A stretch of DNA of 64,000 nt from Paenibacillus sp. CF384. GTDB taxonomy: Bacteria; Bacillota; Bacilli; Paenibacillales; Paenibacillaceae. The DNA is taken from assembly GCF_900106745.1 (NCBI RefSeq), contig NZ_FNNV01000014.1, positions 147,430 to 211,429 of the forward strand. The letters are read 5' to 3'. Shown piece after piece: positions 28,505 to 37,845 of this stretch. A program made the translations under genes and the position numbers. Position 1 is the stretch's first letter, and the number at the start of each line of letters is the position of its first letter. The notes under the pieces are model-generated. The model saw only the letters and a program-made list of their open reading frames with translations, did no database searches and was not told where the DNA came from.

Positions 28505-28571
28505 GGTAGTGGGAAAGCAGTTTTTGTTTCGGGGTCTCAGCCCCTAAAAGCCGCACGCTTTCCCGGCTACC
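28505..28571 (-). ncRNA. candidate IS110 bridge/seek RNA hairpin
   Basis: The non-coding end upstream of the transposase start folds into a long stem: GGTAG and GGGAAAGC (28511-28518) pair with GCTTTCCC (28557-28564) and CTACC. This encloses a second hairpin, GGGGTCTCAGCCCC (28531-28544). IS110-family elements are known to encode a target-specifying structured RNA in a non-coding end. Its presence here is inferred from position and fold only. Confidence 0.4.
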
Positions 28572-28595
28572 GCCATCATAATTTACCTATAAAAA

Positions 28596-28625
28596 TAGGC
28601 CAACCAGTATATTCTGGTTGACCTA
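28596..28625. terminator. hairpin with near-perfect 12-bp stem
   Basis: TAGGCCAACCAG pairs with CTGGTTGACCTA (one mismatch) around a short AT loop. It may mark or adjoin the IS110 end, or terminate a neighbouring transcript. Confidence 0.45.
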
Positions 28626-28635
28626 ATAATACGAA

Positions 28636-28660
28636 AAGCCGCCGACTAAGCCGGCAGCTT
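28636..28660 (-). terminator. terminator after alditol-oxidase-like gene
   Basis: AAGCCGCCG pairs with CGGCAGCTT (one G-T type mismatch), followed by TTTTCG on the minus strand, 26 bases past the stop. Confidence 0.65.
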
Positions 28661-28685
28661 CATGTTCAAGTGGGAACAACTAAAA

Positions 28686-29960
28686 TTACGTCCCCAATAT
28701 ATATTTAGTTATATAATCATTGCGGAATTTACCTTCCGGATCATAGCTGCGAAGCAGCTGCTGGAAGTCAGGCAGCTTCTCATAGTGGGATTGCAGCTCG
28801 GCCGGCGACATGGTGAACAGCTTTCCCCAGTGAGGACGAGCATGGAAGGGTTTAAGCTGCTCTTCTATAATCGGCAACAGTTGTTGAACAGCCTCCCAAT
28901 TATCTTTCCATGTGAAATGGATGGCCACCATTTCCCCCTTGTAACAAGGACTCAGCCATAGACTATCTGCGGCAATTGTGCGAATCTCAGAAACATGAAG
29001 GTACGGCGATATCTGATCGCGCAGGCGGTTAATCGCACACAAAGCCAGATAGGCATCCTTACGCGGTACAAAATACTCACTTTGCAGCTCCTCTCCCGCA
29101 CTCGGCGTGAAGTCCATGCGGAAATGCGGCAGCCGTTCATACCACGGTCCGGCGATTCCCATCTGTTCGCTGCAATTCACCGGAGAGGCGCCTGGCACCG
29201 GGTGCAGATGCGACTTCGCTAGTTTCGCGCCGTAGAATTCTGGTTCTGCTAGGGTCGCTGCGGCAGCATCTGGTAGTTTCATCTTCATCCACAATTGATT
29301 AAACGACGGCGACTTCCAATCCGTAAACAAACTCACGCTGTAAGCACTGGAGAAGATCGCGTCAAAGTGGTTCTCCAGTTGCGCAAGCGGCAAATTTTCG
29401 TAGATAACCTGACTCATATTAAAAGATGGAACCACATCTAGCGTAATTGTCGTAACTACACCCAATCCCCCAAGCCCAACGACCGCCCCGGCGAAAACCC
29501 CATCCGCTTGATCGCGAGCGAGTACTATCGTCTCTCCATCCGCTTTCACTACCTCTAGAGAATAAACCGCTGTCGCGAGATTACCATTCAAATCCCCCGA
29601 ACCATGCGTCGCTGTCGCCACAGCACCTCCAACCGAGATATGCGGAAGTGATGCCAAGTTATGCAGCGCATAGCCGTTACTATGAAGATAGTGACACAGC
29701 TCACCATACCGAATTCCCGCTTCCACCGTTACTCTATTGTTCGTGCGATCTAATTCGACCACTCGGTTCAGCTTCTGCAGCGAGAGATGACATCCGTTCG
29801 TATCGGCGATTGAATTAAACGAATGACGTGTACCAAGCACCTTAATTCGTTTGCTGCTAGCAACTAACGCTTGAACTTGTTCTACCGTTTCAGGAGCATG
29901 AACCTCCGAGGCGTTGTACTTGAAGTTCCCTGCCCAGTTCCGATTATTTTCCACAGTCAT
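28686..29960 (-). CDS. FAD-linked alditol/aldonolactone oxidase family protein
   Basis: 424 residues, cytoplasmic. The N-terminal FAD_binding_4 (PCMH) fold has GTRHSFNSIADT, whose His is the expected covalent FAD site, and PHISVGGAVATATHGSG. The C-terminal ALO domain ends with HARPHWGKLF and a YDPEGKFRNDYI segment. This arrangement matches alditol (xylitol/sorbitol) oxidases and L-gulonolactone-type enzymes, which oxidise a sugar alcohol and pass electrons to oxygen. The exact substrate is not readable. It has a GGAAGGG ribosome site and is followed by a terminator, so it is monocistronic. Confidence 0.85.
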   Translation of the reverse strand: MTVENNRNWAGNFKYNASEVHAPETVEQVQALVASSKRIKVLGTRHSFNSIADTNGCHLSLQKLNRVVELDRTNNRVTVEAGIRYGELCHYLHSNGYALHNLASLPHISVGGAVATATHGSGDLNGNLATAVYSLEVVKADGETIVLARDQADGVFAGAVVGLGGLGVVTTITLDVVPSFNMSQVIYENLPLAQLENHFDAIFSSAYSVSLFTDWKSPSFNQLWMKMKLPDAAAATLAEPEFYGAKLAKSHLHPVPGASPVNCSEQMGIAGPWYERLPHFRMDFTPSAGEELQSEYFVPRKDAYLALCAINRLRDQISPYLHVSEIRTIAADSLWLSPCYKGEMVAIHFTWKDNWEAVQQLLPIIEEQLKPFHARPHWGKLFTMSPAELQSHYEKLPDFQQLLRSYDPEGKFRNDYITKYILGT

Positions 29961-30003
29961 ACATCCCTTCCTGGACTAAACTATAGCGCTATTACTTGCT
30001 TCG

Positions 30004-30738
30004 CTATCCCTTAAGGATATACCTGCATTTGGGGTAGGCACTACAGCCCTTAAACTTTCCGTACTTCCCTGTGCGCTCGACAAGCTCACTACCACATTTG
30101 GGACATAAATTGTTTGTGACCATTCTTTGTTTTGTAGCCGCTACCTCTTTAATGGCTTTCACGTGCTCTTTCTTTACTTGCTTACCATTCAACTGACTCG
30201 CTTTCATAACCGCTACAATATGTTCTATTTGCTGCATATCCAAAACGACATCATTATACTTCTCTATCGTTCGAACGAGTTTGGAAGCATATATAACTTC
30301 TTGCGAAGTCTTTACTTTTAAATCAGCTCTTCCGCTAAAGCTAACGATTCCTATTAGCGGCAGATTATCTCCATCAGGAAACAATGAAGCGATTGCTTGA
30401 ATATGTCCGTAATTTTGCCGCAAAGGATTGTACAATTTTTCTTTACGTTTATATATGACCTGTGTCCAGTATTCAGATCGCTCATCTCCAACAATCCAGC
30501 CTCGATAGTTTTTCGTTTCAATAACGAAAATACCATGAATAGAAATAACCACATGATCGATTTGCGTGGTTCTTCCTGATGTTGAGGGAATAGTTAAATC
30601 ATGAATAACTTCATACTTCCTCTTGTCTAACTTATTCAATTTACGTATGACGGATTTCTCTCCTATAATGCCTTTAATAGTTGGAGATTTATTAATGATA
30701 GCCAGGATTAATACTAGAAGCAACAAAATATAAATCAT
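30004..30738 (-). CDS. NERD nuclease-domain protein with C-terminal zinc finger
   Basis: 244 residues. Residues 1-15 are a single hydrophobic membrane segment (MIYILLLLVLILAII). The NERD domain spans about 20-130, with IDHVVISIHGIFVIETKNYRG carrying the PD-(D/E)xK-like D and ExK residues. A topoisomerase-I-type C4 zinc finger ends the protein (CPKCG...CSAYPKCRYIL). NERD proteins are thought to process DNA; membrane anchoring is common. The start follows GGGAGG by 7 bases. Confidence 0.85.
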   Translation of the reverse strand: MIYILLLLVLILAIINKSPTIKGIIGEKSVIRKLNKLDKRKYEVIHDLTIPSTSGRTTQIDHVVISIHGIFVIETKNYRGWIVGDERSEYWTQVIYKRKEKLYNPLRQNYGHIQAIASLFPDGDNLPLIGIVSFSGRADLKVKTSQEVIYASKLVRTIEKYNDVVLDMQQIEHIVAVMKASQLNGKQVKKEHVKAIKEVAATKQRMVTNNLCPKCGSELVERTGKYGKFKGCSAYPKCRYILKG

Positions 30739-30904
30739 ACATATCCTCCCTGATCGCTGATTGCAGCGTATAATTGTTTCTAGTAGTTACGACCTATGTA
30801 TTCTACCATATTAAAGAAAATATAGGTAAATATAACTCACTAAGAAACGAGAGGCTGCACATATGGCGATATTGAGAGAGTTAAATAATATGCATAAAAC
30901 AAAG

Positions 30905-30936
30905 AGAAGCCAGCCATTATTCTGTGGTTGGCTTCT
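30905..30936 (-). terminator. terminator after DNA ligase gene
   Basis: AGAAGCCAGCCA pairs with TGGTTGGCTTCT around an 8-base loop (one G-T), 13 bases past the ligase stop. Confidence 0.7.
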
Positions 30937-30948
30937 TTACAGCATTCG

Positions 30949-31857
30949 CTAATCATAATCCCAAACACAATCCTCCGGCAGTTTATCCGGAAGGAACCCT
31001 CTGAAGATCGTAGTACGCAGCTGGTGCATATCCGTCCGCTCCAGATAATCGATTCGGCAGCATAAGCGCGGCTCGATCCACTGCGTTTGCTTATCTTGCA
31101 AGGTATGGAGCTGCTCCGCGAGCGCCAAAAAAGCTTGCTTCTCTTCAGGCTTAATCCCGAATTCAACGGTTCCTACAGGCTTGTTCCGTAATGTCCTGAA
31201 GTGAAGGCCTAAGACAAGCGCAAACGGATCTGTCCGATAGCCTAGGATAACGGTGTCGATGGACTTGAAATGTTTGATTTTCAGCCAATCCGGCGATGTC
31301 TTATTCAGTTGGTAGCTGGAATCCTTCCGCTTCGCGACGATGCCTTCCATGTTCTTCTCTTTCGTCATGGCGAATAGGGCCTTGCCCCTCCCGTCGACAA
31401 ACATGGTTTTCGTGAGAAGCTGTGAATCGGACACGACATCGGCTAAGCGTTCCTTCCTCTGCATCAATGGTTCATGCACATGCGCTCGATCCGTATAAAT
31501 GAGATCAAACACCACGAAGGTTGCCGGATGCGTAAGCGTCGCTTGCGCGATTCTTGCAGAAAGGCTTAACCTCCCGCGATACGCGAAATCATCAAACACG
31601 GGCCGTCCCCCGCGCATACAAATCCCTTCGCAATCCAAAATAGCCGAGTTTGCCTTAATGGCGGCGGCGGCTTCCTTCAATTCGGGAAACTTGACTGTAA
31701 CAAGGGTTCCGTAGCGCGTGTAGGCTTCAATCCGTTCACCTTGCTTATGAATGAGCAGACGCCAGCCGTCATATTTGGGCTCGAATATATAACCTTCATT
31801 ATCGAAGGCTTCCTTCCCCATACTCACGATCATGGGCTTTAATGCAGAAAAGAGCAT
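30949..31857 (-). CDS. ATP-dependent DNA ligase, LigD-ligase-domain type
   Basis: 302 residues: the ligase and OB-fold domains only, with no polymerase or nuclease domain. The adenylation motif EPKYDGWRL holds the catalytic Lys. Motif III-like VVFDLIY, motif IV NMEGIVAKRKDSSY and motif V DWLKIKH are present. Stand-alone LigD-like ligases act in non-homologous end joining, often with Ku; no ku gene is seen here. The start is preceded by GGGGGAGGAAG. It has its own terminator. Confidence 0.88.
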   Translation of the reverse strand: MLFSALKPMIVSMGKEAFDNEGYIFEPKYDGWRLLIHKQGERIEAYTRYGTLVTVKFPELKEAAAAIKANSAILDCEGICMRGGRPVFDDFAYRGRLSLSARIAQATLTHPATFVVFDLIYTDRAHVHEPLMQRKERLADVVSDSQLLTKTMFVDGRGKALFAMTKEKNMEGIVAKRKDSSYQLNKTSPDWLKIKHFKSIDTVILGYRTDPFALVLGLHFRTLRNKPVGTVEFGIKPEEKQAFLALAEQLHTLQDKQTQWIEPRLCCRIDYLERTDMHQLRTTIFRGFLPDKLPEDCVWDYD

Positions 31858-31929
31858 AGGTTTCTTCCTCCCCCTATACTCTAGTGTCTCCGCAAAGAAT
31901 AGAGAGCAAACCAGCTAGCTCTATCTCAG

Positions 31930-32538
31930 CTATTCATTCGATTCTTTTTCTATCACATAACCGTTCTTCGTAATATGATCCTCGAATATCTGCTGGATAT
32001 TCGGAAACTGCTCCCGTTCAAGCCACGACTCTGCCTTCCAAACGCTCGATGTATTCAGCGCCCGCGGACAATGAATGAAACACTCTTCCACGGTTACTTT
32101 AACTGCGAATTGCGGAGGTCTGCCATTCAGAGCCATGCTTTGCTGCAAAGTCTCGTTATAGACCATGCGCGCCGTTCCGTTAATGCGAAGCACCTCATTC
32201 ATCCCTGGCAAAATGCAAATCATGCCAAGCCGCGGATTTTCCAGCAGGTTCATCATCGAGTCAACCCGCCTGTTCCCCATTCGCTCAGGAAAAGCTAATG
32301 TATGGTCATCCAATACCTTCACAAACCCTGGCTGATCGCCGCGCGGCGATACATCGCATTGGCCTTCGGCGTTGGACGTCGCTAGAAAAAACAGCGGACA
32401 TTTGGCCAAATAATTACGGACGTGATCGTCGATATGGTCGATGGTTTTCTTGACAACCGCCTCATGCGGAACGCCTACCAACTCCCGCAGTCGCTCAATA
32501 GAGTCGATAATTTCGTCTTCCGATTGGTTATAACTCAT
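31930..32538 (-). CDS. pyridoxamine 5'-phosphate oxidase-family flavin-binding protein
   Basis: 202 residues with the PPOX split-barrel pattern: FFLATSNAEGQCDVSPRGDQPGFVKVLDDHTLAFPERMGNRRVDSMMNLLENPRLGMICILPG. The closing EECFIHCPRALNTSSVW segment matches the MSMEG_1061-type subgroup. Likely an FMN- or F420-like flavin reductase of unknown substrate. Ribosome site GAAGAGGG. It stands alone between the ligase and the MFS transporter. Confidence 0.85.
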   Translation of the reverse strand: MSYNQSEDEIIDSIERLRELVGVPHEAVVKKTIDHIDDHVRNYLAKCPLFFLATSNAEGQCDVSPRGDQPGFVKVLDDHTLAFPERMGNRRVDSMMNLLENPRLGMICILPGMNEVLRINGTARMVYNETLQQSMALNGRPPQFAVKVTVEECFIHCPRALNTSSVWKAESWLEREQFPNIQQIFEDHITKNGYVIEKESNE

Positions 32539-32673
32539 TTTGTTTTTACCCTCTTCCTGATGTTAGCTACTATCAAGCCTACCCGCTGCCGAGGATTAAT
32601 GCAAGATTGGAAAAACAGCCGATTCAGATCGAATCGCCTGCTCTTCTTAAACGTTATTTCAAGCAGCAGCCTC

Positions 32674-33900
32674 TTATTCATTAGACAAAGATCGCAGCCG
32701 CCTAAGCGACGGAAACAGAACCATCCACAAGCCTGCTACTACAATTGTTCCGATCCCCCCGATGAATGCAGCTTGGACAGGGCCAACCAGGCCGGCAAGC
32801 GTACCCGACTCAAACTCTCCCAGCTGATTGGAGGTTCCAATGAAGAGCGAGTTTACCGCATTCACGCGGCCCCTCATCTCATCCGGCGTTTGCAGCTGCA
32901 CAAGGGAAGAACGAATGACCACGCTGATGACATCTGAACCCCCGATAAGCAGCAAGGCAACCAGCGAAATCATGATATTCGTCGATACCGCGAAGAGTAT
33001 GGTAGCTAATCCAAAAACACCGAGTGCTCCGAACAGAATCGGACCGAGTGCTTTCCTCAAGGGGTAATAGACTAGCGTGATGGACATCAACAACGCGCCA
33101 ACGGCAGGAGCAGTTCGCATAATACCTAACCCCAATGGTCCTGTATGCAAAATATCCTCCGCGAATATAGGCAGAAGCGCTGTCGCGCCACCAAGAAGTA
33201 CGGCAAACAGGTCAAGCGATATCGTTCCCAAGATAACCGGGTTGCGTCTGACGAATACTAAGCCGGAGAAGATGGAGCTGGCCGTCACCGGTTCAGGCTT
33301 CCTAACAATGATCTCCATTCGGATGAGGAAGGTAAGAATCCCGGCAACTAATAGCGCCACCGCCGCAGTGACATAGACGAATACCGGACCCACCGCAATA
33401 AGAACACCGCCAAGGGTCGGTCCTATGATCTGAGAGGTTTGTCCGGTAGAGGTTGTCCAGGCGATCGCTTTCTGCATGAGTTCCTTCGGCACCAGCATCG
33501 GCAGCAGCGATGAAGACGAAGGACCTTCAAATGCCCGGCAAGCACCAAGTATGGCCGCAGCCACCAGGATTTCATTTCGCCCGAGCCATCCGGCTAGGTT
33601 CCCGACAAGCAGCAGCGCGGCTATTCCGCTTTCGATGATTTGGCATAAGAAAACGATTTTCCTCCGGTCGTAGCGATCCGCGACCTGCCCGACAACTAAC
33701 GTTAGCAGCATCATCGGCAGAAACTGTGCCAATCCCACGAGCCCAAGGCTATAGGCATCATGCGTCAGTGCATACATCTGCCAGCCAATCGCAACCGATA
33801 ACATCTGGAAGGAAGTCGAAGATAACGTTCGCGAAACCCAGAATTTCGTAAAAGAAGGCTGCCGGAGTGCAGCTTCCGTCTCCAACACGGTGCGTCTCAC
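32674..33900 (-). CDS. MFS transporter, EntS/MFS_3 type
   Basis: 408 residues with twelve hydrophobic segments. The MFS loop motif VGQVADRYDRRKIVFL follows the second segment, and a second, degenerate copy is near the middle (YYPLRKALG). SSSLLPMLVPKELMQKAIAW and LQTPDEMRGRVNAVNSLFIG are typical of the EntS-like exporter group. Probable drug or metabolite exporter; cargo unknown. The start is either GTG 33900 or the GTG four codons later, as the AAAGGG site fits neither perfectly. Confidence 0.85.
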   Translation of the reverse strand: MRRTVLETEAALRQPSFTKFWVSRTLSSTSFQMLSVAIGWQMYALTHDAYSLGLVGLAQFLPMMLLTLVVGQVADRYDRRKIVFLCQIIESGIAALLLVGNLAGWLGRNEILVAAAILGACRAFEGPSSSSLLPMLVPKELMQKAIAWTTSTGQTSQIIGPTLGGVLIAVGPVFVYVTAAVALLVAGILTFLIRMEIIVRKPEPVTASSIFSGLVFVRRNPVILGTISLDLFAVLLGGATALLPIFAEDILHTGPLGLGIMRTAPAVGALLMSITLVYYPLRKALGPILFGALGVFGLATILFAVSTNIMISLVALLLIGGSDVISVVIRSSLVQLQTPDEMRGRVNAVNSLFIGTSNQLGEFESGTLAGLVGPVQAAFIGGIGTIVVAGLWMVLFPSLRRLRSLSNE

Positions 33901-33965
33901 GCCCTTTCGGAATTGATGATTTCCTTATACTAGTCATGGGAATTGTACTCGATATTCAGCAAAAA

Positions 33966-33995
33966 GACTACCTCCTTCGGATAAGGATGGTAGTC
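33966..33995 (-). terminator. terminator after hybrid kinase
   Basis: GACTACC-TCCTT pairs with AAGGA-GGTAGTC with one bulged T, and a T5 run follows on the minus strand. Confidence 0.8.
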
Positions 33996-34023
33996 GGTTC
34001 AACAGTTCTTGTCTGCCCTTTTC

Positions 34024-35904
34024 TTAAATCAGATTGCGAATAAACATCTCAAGGACACGCGCACTTATAGGTTTGGTTATGTAATCGTCCATGCCTGCTG
34101 CCAAGCAATCTTCCCGGTCCCCTTTCAACGCATTTGCGGTTACAGCTACAATTCGCGGACACTTTTCCGGTGACAATCTTTCTTTTATTGATCGCGTTGC
34201 TTCCAAACCATTAACAATAGGCATATGGACATCCATAAATATTAAATCATAGGATTCTCGAAGGGCGGCCTCGATCACTTCATTGCCATTGACGGCCACC
34301 GACACCCGATGTCCCATTTTCTCCAGCATTTTCTGCAACACCAATGTATTGATCTCATTATCTTCCGCTATTAAAATATTCGCGCGGCCCGTAATCGCGG
34401 CATTCATCGGTAGAGATTCCAAGGTATCAAACGATGCTTCATGATATCGAATGGTGAAGTGCAGGGACGATCCGCAATTACCGTCGCTTTCAGCCCATAT
34501 TTTGCCTCCCATCATGCTGATGATTTTTCTGCTGATGGAAAGACCTAGCCCCGTCCCTTCATGCTTTCGTGACATTAAGCTATCAATCTGAGCAAAAGGC
34601 TCGAAAATATCCTCAAGCCGGGAATGCGGAATGCCGATTCCCGTATCCGTTACGGTAAACATCAGCAACGGAGGCTGCTCCACTACTTTCTTGACGGCAA
34701 CCGCGATCTTTCCGCTTATCGTAAACTTGACGGCATTACTGAGCAAATTTAGCAGCACCTGTCTCAGACGTTCGACATCGCCGTATATACAATCGGGCAC
34801 ATCGTAATTGATGGAATAGGATAGTTCTAGATTCTTGTCCTCCGCCATCGAGGAAATGACGGAAAGACTGTCTTTAATGCATGATCGCAGATCGAATATC
34901 TCTTCCTGCAATTCGGTTACTCCTGCCTCGATCTTCGAAAGGTCCAAAATATCATTAATAATGGATAACAGCGACTCCCCGCTTTTGCGAATAATCTCCA
35001 CATATCCCTTATGTTCGTCATTCAGGTCTGAATCGAGCAGGAGATCGGTCATTCCGATCACTCCGTTCATAGGCGTTCGGATTTCATGGCTCATCATGGC
35101 TACAAACTCGCTTTTGGCTTTGTTCGTGGCCTCTGCCGACTCCTTGGCATATATAAGTTTTTTCTGCTCTGAAATGTCCTTGCAGATGAGATAAAAGCCG
35201 ATATTCTGCTTATGTACAAAGATAGGAGCAATGCTTGTGAGCACTTCGATCGCTTCGCCGTTTTTGGTAACGACACTGTCGATCTCCAGCTCAACCGTAT
35301 CATCATGAAGCGCATCTGCCAGAATACGATCCACATTGGGCTGCCCAATAAGATTGGCAAGCGCCATCCCAATCAAATCCGCCTCAATGTTGTAACCTGT
35401 CATTTTCTCAGCTATCGCGTTTGCATTAATGATATTTCCGTGTAAATCAAACGAAATGACGGCATCATGGTTATACTTCTTCAGCGATGTATACCGTTCT
35501 ACGGTTTCTTGAAGCCGCTGCTCGGATTCCTTTTGTTTAGAGATATCCATGATTTGCGCGATGTAGTAAATCGCCTCTCCATCTTCGTTACGGAATAACC
35601 GAATCGAGAGATAGCCCCAAATCGCCACGCCGTCCTTTCTGACATAGCGCCTCTCCATCTCCGCTTCATCTGCATCGTGCATGACAAGCTTTAAATCATG
35701 AATGTTCGTTATCGAATCATCCTTAAGCGAGAAGTCACCGAACTGCATACCTTCCAATTCGTTCTTGCTATAACCTAAAATCCGCTCGAGCGCAGCATTC
35801 ACGGTTAGAATCAATCCATCAGGAGTCAGCAACGCGATGCCGAAGGAAGCATGCTTGAAGACTTGTCCGGTAAATGAATTCTGATCAAGGTTGACGCGAT
35901 ACAT
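34024..35904 (-). CDS. hybrid PAS-PAS sensor histidine kinase with receiver domain
   Basis: 626 residues, no membrane segment, so soluble. PAS domain 1 at about 12-125 (HASFGIALLTPDG, a PAC end at IAQIMDISKQKE) and PAS 2 at about 140-245. HisKA carries the phospho-acceptor H273 (MMSHEIRTPMNG). HATPase_c has LLSNAVKFT, DTGIGIP and GTGLGLSIS boxes. The C-terminal receiver has YDLIFMDVHMP with its Asp and ends ITKPISARVLEMF. No output domain or partner is adjacent, so it is an orphan, perhaps feeding a phosphorelay. TGGAGG ribosome site and its own terminator. Confidence 0.93.
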   Translation of the reverse strand: MYRVNLDQNSFTGQVFKHASFGIALLTPDGLILTVNAALERILGYSKNELEGMQFGDFSLKDDSITNIHDLKLVMHDADEAEMERRYVRKDGVAIWGYLSIRLFRNEDGEAIYYIAQIMDISKQKESEQRLQETVERYTSLKKYNHDAVISFDLHGNIINANAIAEKMTGYNIEADLIGMALANLIGQPNVDRILADALHDDTVELEIDSVVTKNGEAIEVLTSIAPIFVHKQNIGFYLICKDISEQKKLIYAKESAEATNKAKSEFVAMMSHEIRTPMNGVIGMTDLLLDSDLNDEHKGYVEIIRKSGESLLSIINDILDLSKIEAGVTELQEEIFDLRSCIKDSLSVISSMAEDKNLELSYSINYDVPDCIYGDVERLRQVLLNLLSNAVKFTISGKIAVAVKKVVEQPPLLMFTVTDTGIGIPHSRLEDIFEPFAQIDSLMSRKHEGTGLGLSISRKIISMMGGKIWAESDGNCGSSLHFTIRYHEASFDTLESLPMNAAITGRANILIAEDNEINTLVLQKMLEKMGHRVSVAVNGNEVIEAALRESYDLIFMDVHMPIVNGLEATRSIKERLSPEKCPRIVAVTANALKGDREDCLAAGMDDYITKPISARVLEMFIRNLI

Positions 35905-36042
35905 AAGTAACCTCCATTAATTCATCAATCATTCATTCTACGAATGATAGCGTTAATTATGACAGCCTATGTAATATAAATTAATAAATATTAACCTTTT
36001 ATAGATTCATCTGAATCCGAACCAAGCCGGTCTACGAAAATA

Positions 36043-36080
36043 GAGGCCTCTCACAAGTTCAATGAACTCCTGAGAAGCCC
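36043..36080. repeat. hairpin like the integrase 3' end; terminator of YesN operon
   Basis: GAGGCCTC...GTTCAATGAAC...GAGAAGCC closely matches the integrase-tail hairpins at 47.1 and 54.4 kb, reading EASHKFNELLRS on the plus strand. On the minus strand it is followed by TATTTTC and lies after the YesN stop. There is no integrase homology upstream of it, so it may be a true fossil or just a member of the hairpin family. The gap 35905-36234 holds nothing else. Confidence 0.5.
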
Positions 36081-36234
36081 TGGTATTCATGACTTGGACG
36101 CGACGAGTTCCTCGAAAGGGAACGAAGACGCGAGTCTTTGCCCAGCTTCCATGAACTTCTCCATGTCTTACGTTCTGCCGCCACGTCCGTTTTTTCACCT
36201 TCCATTCTGTAGGGTAAAGAGGCGAATTCGTTCT

Positions 36235-37845
36235 TTACAATCTCGCCGCTTCTCGGTACTCCTGCGGCGTCACGCCCGTTGCTTTTTTGAAAAAACGGGT
36301 GAACGACTGAGAAGCTTCATAGCCGACTTGAACCCCAATCTCTAGCACCTTTAACTCATCGTTCCTAAGCAATTCCTTCGAGCGCCCGATTCGAGCGGCT
36401 TCAATATAATCGGATAGATTCACGCCGCTCTCTTGTTTGAAGAGCCTTGATAAATAAGACGGATTGAAGTGGATGTAGCCGGCGAGACGAACAAGCGAAA
36501 GATCCTCGTTCAGATGCTCCTCGATATAAGCTCGAACCTTCCGGATTGCTTCGGCAGCGCGATTCCTTTCGCCCGAACTTCTTAGCTCGAAGAGGGTCTC
36601 CGCCGTCGTTCGGAGGAATGCGAACGCCTCCTCCCACGACGCGAATTCGTCGCGGCGCATGAGGGCCGAGACGTCGGCCAACTGGTCCTCCATCTCCCAT
36701 CGGTTGATATAAGACAATATGACCAGCGAGATTGTATAATACAGCTCCATCAGGTACGCGCCATTGACCTTCTCAGACTCCGTCAGCTCCAGGAAAAGCT
36801 GGAGGAATTCGGCACGTCTGCCGGCTTCCAGGTGCGCTGACAATGCATCCGATTTGTCCCTAGGCGAACCTTCTTTCGTGCTGCATGAGACATCGAGGTT
36901 CACTAACTGAACCATTAGAGCTCCATCGCCCGCCCTTACCTGCCGCTGCCTTCTGATCCTGTCGTAGAACGAAGACAGCTTCATCCATTCGCAGGGTCGG
37001 TCGCTTAATGAAATTGCTGCAGAGATACCCAGATTCTCCAAGCACGCTTTCTGGATTAATTCAAACTGTCCTTCCAGATACGGAAGAATGGGCGCTCTCT
37101 GAGCTTCGTTCCGATCAGCTCGTTCAGCCGACGGCTGAATGAACCAGACAGGATCTCCGAAACGGTCGATCATTCCGAGGATCCGGGCTTGGCCGGATAA
37201 GAAGCTCTCCGCAAGCAGCGTCACTGCTAGAGCCGATTCCTGCCGATTTGCATAAGACAGCACGTCAGTGGAGGCATAGGAGAGATCCCCGAGCGCCAGA
37301 TAGACCGGCTTGTCGGCAGCAAGCGGGACATTCAGCTTGCGGAAGTCCACTCCTAGGCCCAGGGCTGGCTTCACTCCGTGCAGCAGGTGGCGAAAGTACT
37401 CGCCGCGCGCCAGCACTTCCAGCGTGTTCAGCTTCTCCTGTGCCTGCCGGACCAATTCGTTCCGGCGGAGGCTGTCGTCCAACTCGGTCACCGCTTCACA
37501 GACGGCTTGGATAACTTTCGGGTACCCTTCGCTCTTGAGCAAGTATTGCACGCCTGGCGTCTGAATCGCTTGATACACGGAATCGAAATCGCTAAAGCCG
37601 GTCAGAAAGATCACCCGGCAATACGGCCAATTCTGTTTGATGATGGACAAGAGCTGAATTCCGTCGATCCCGGGCATTCGAATGTCGGACAGCACGATAT
37701 CCACCCGGGTTCGATGAAGCCAACTCAGCGCTTCCCTGCCTGAATAAGCCTTGCACAAATCCAATCCCATATTACGTTCTGCAAGCGTCTCGTATATACC
37801 GTCCGTTATCATCTCTTCATCGTCAACGATCAGCAATCGGTACAT
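36235..37845 (-). CDS. YesN-type response regulator with AraC HTH
   Basis: 536 residues. A receiver domain at 1-120 with acidic pocket VDDEE and phospho-acceptor D54 (VDIVLSDIRMPGIDG). A long middle region of unknown fold follows. Two AraC-type HTH motifs end the protein (LVRLAGYIHFNPSYLSRLFKQESGVNLSDYIE, EIGVQVGYEASQSFTRFFKKATGVTPQEYR). It overlaps the YesM kinase by 23 bases, a sign of translational coupling. It probably activates the binding-protein/permease operon lying just upstream. AAGGAG ribosome site. Confidence 0.93.
   Translation of the reverse strand: MYRLLIVDDEEMITDGIYETLAERNMGLDLCKAYSGREALSWLHRTRVDIVLSDIRMPGIDGIQLLSIIKQNWPYCRVIFLTGFSDFDSVYQAIQTPGVQYLLKSEGYPKVIQAVCEAVTELDDSLRRNELVRQAQEKLNTLEVLARGEYFRHLLHGVKPALGLGVDFRKLNVPLAADKPVYLALGDLSYASTDVLSYANRQESALAVTLLAESFLSGQARILGMIDRFGDPVWFIQPSAERADRNEAQRAPILPYLEGQFELIQKACLENLGISAAISLSDRPCEWMKLSSFYDRIRRQRQVRAGDGALMVQLVNLDVSCSTKEGSPRDKSDALSAHLEAGRRAEFLQLFLELTESEKVNGAYLMELYYTISLVILSYINRWEMEDQLADVSALMRRDEFASWEEAFAFLRTTAETLFELRSSGERNRAAEAIRKVRAYIEEHLNEDLSLVRLAGYIHFNPSYLSRLFKQESGVNLSDYIEAARIGRSKELLRNDELKVLEIGVQVGYEASQSFTRFFKKATGVTPQEYREAARL

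Noticed and set aside
36007..36198. 63-residue minus-strand ORF after YesN
   Set aside because: Runs across the terminator-like hairpin, has no ribosome site and no recognisable domain.
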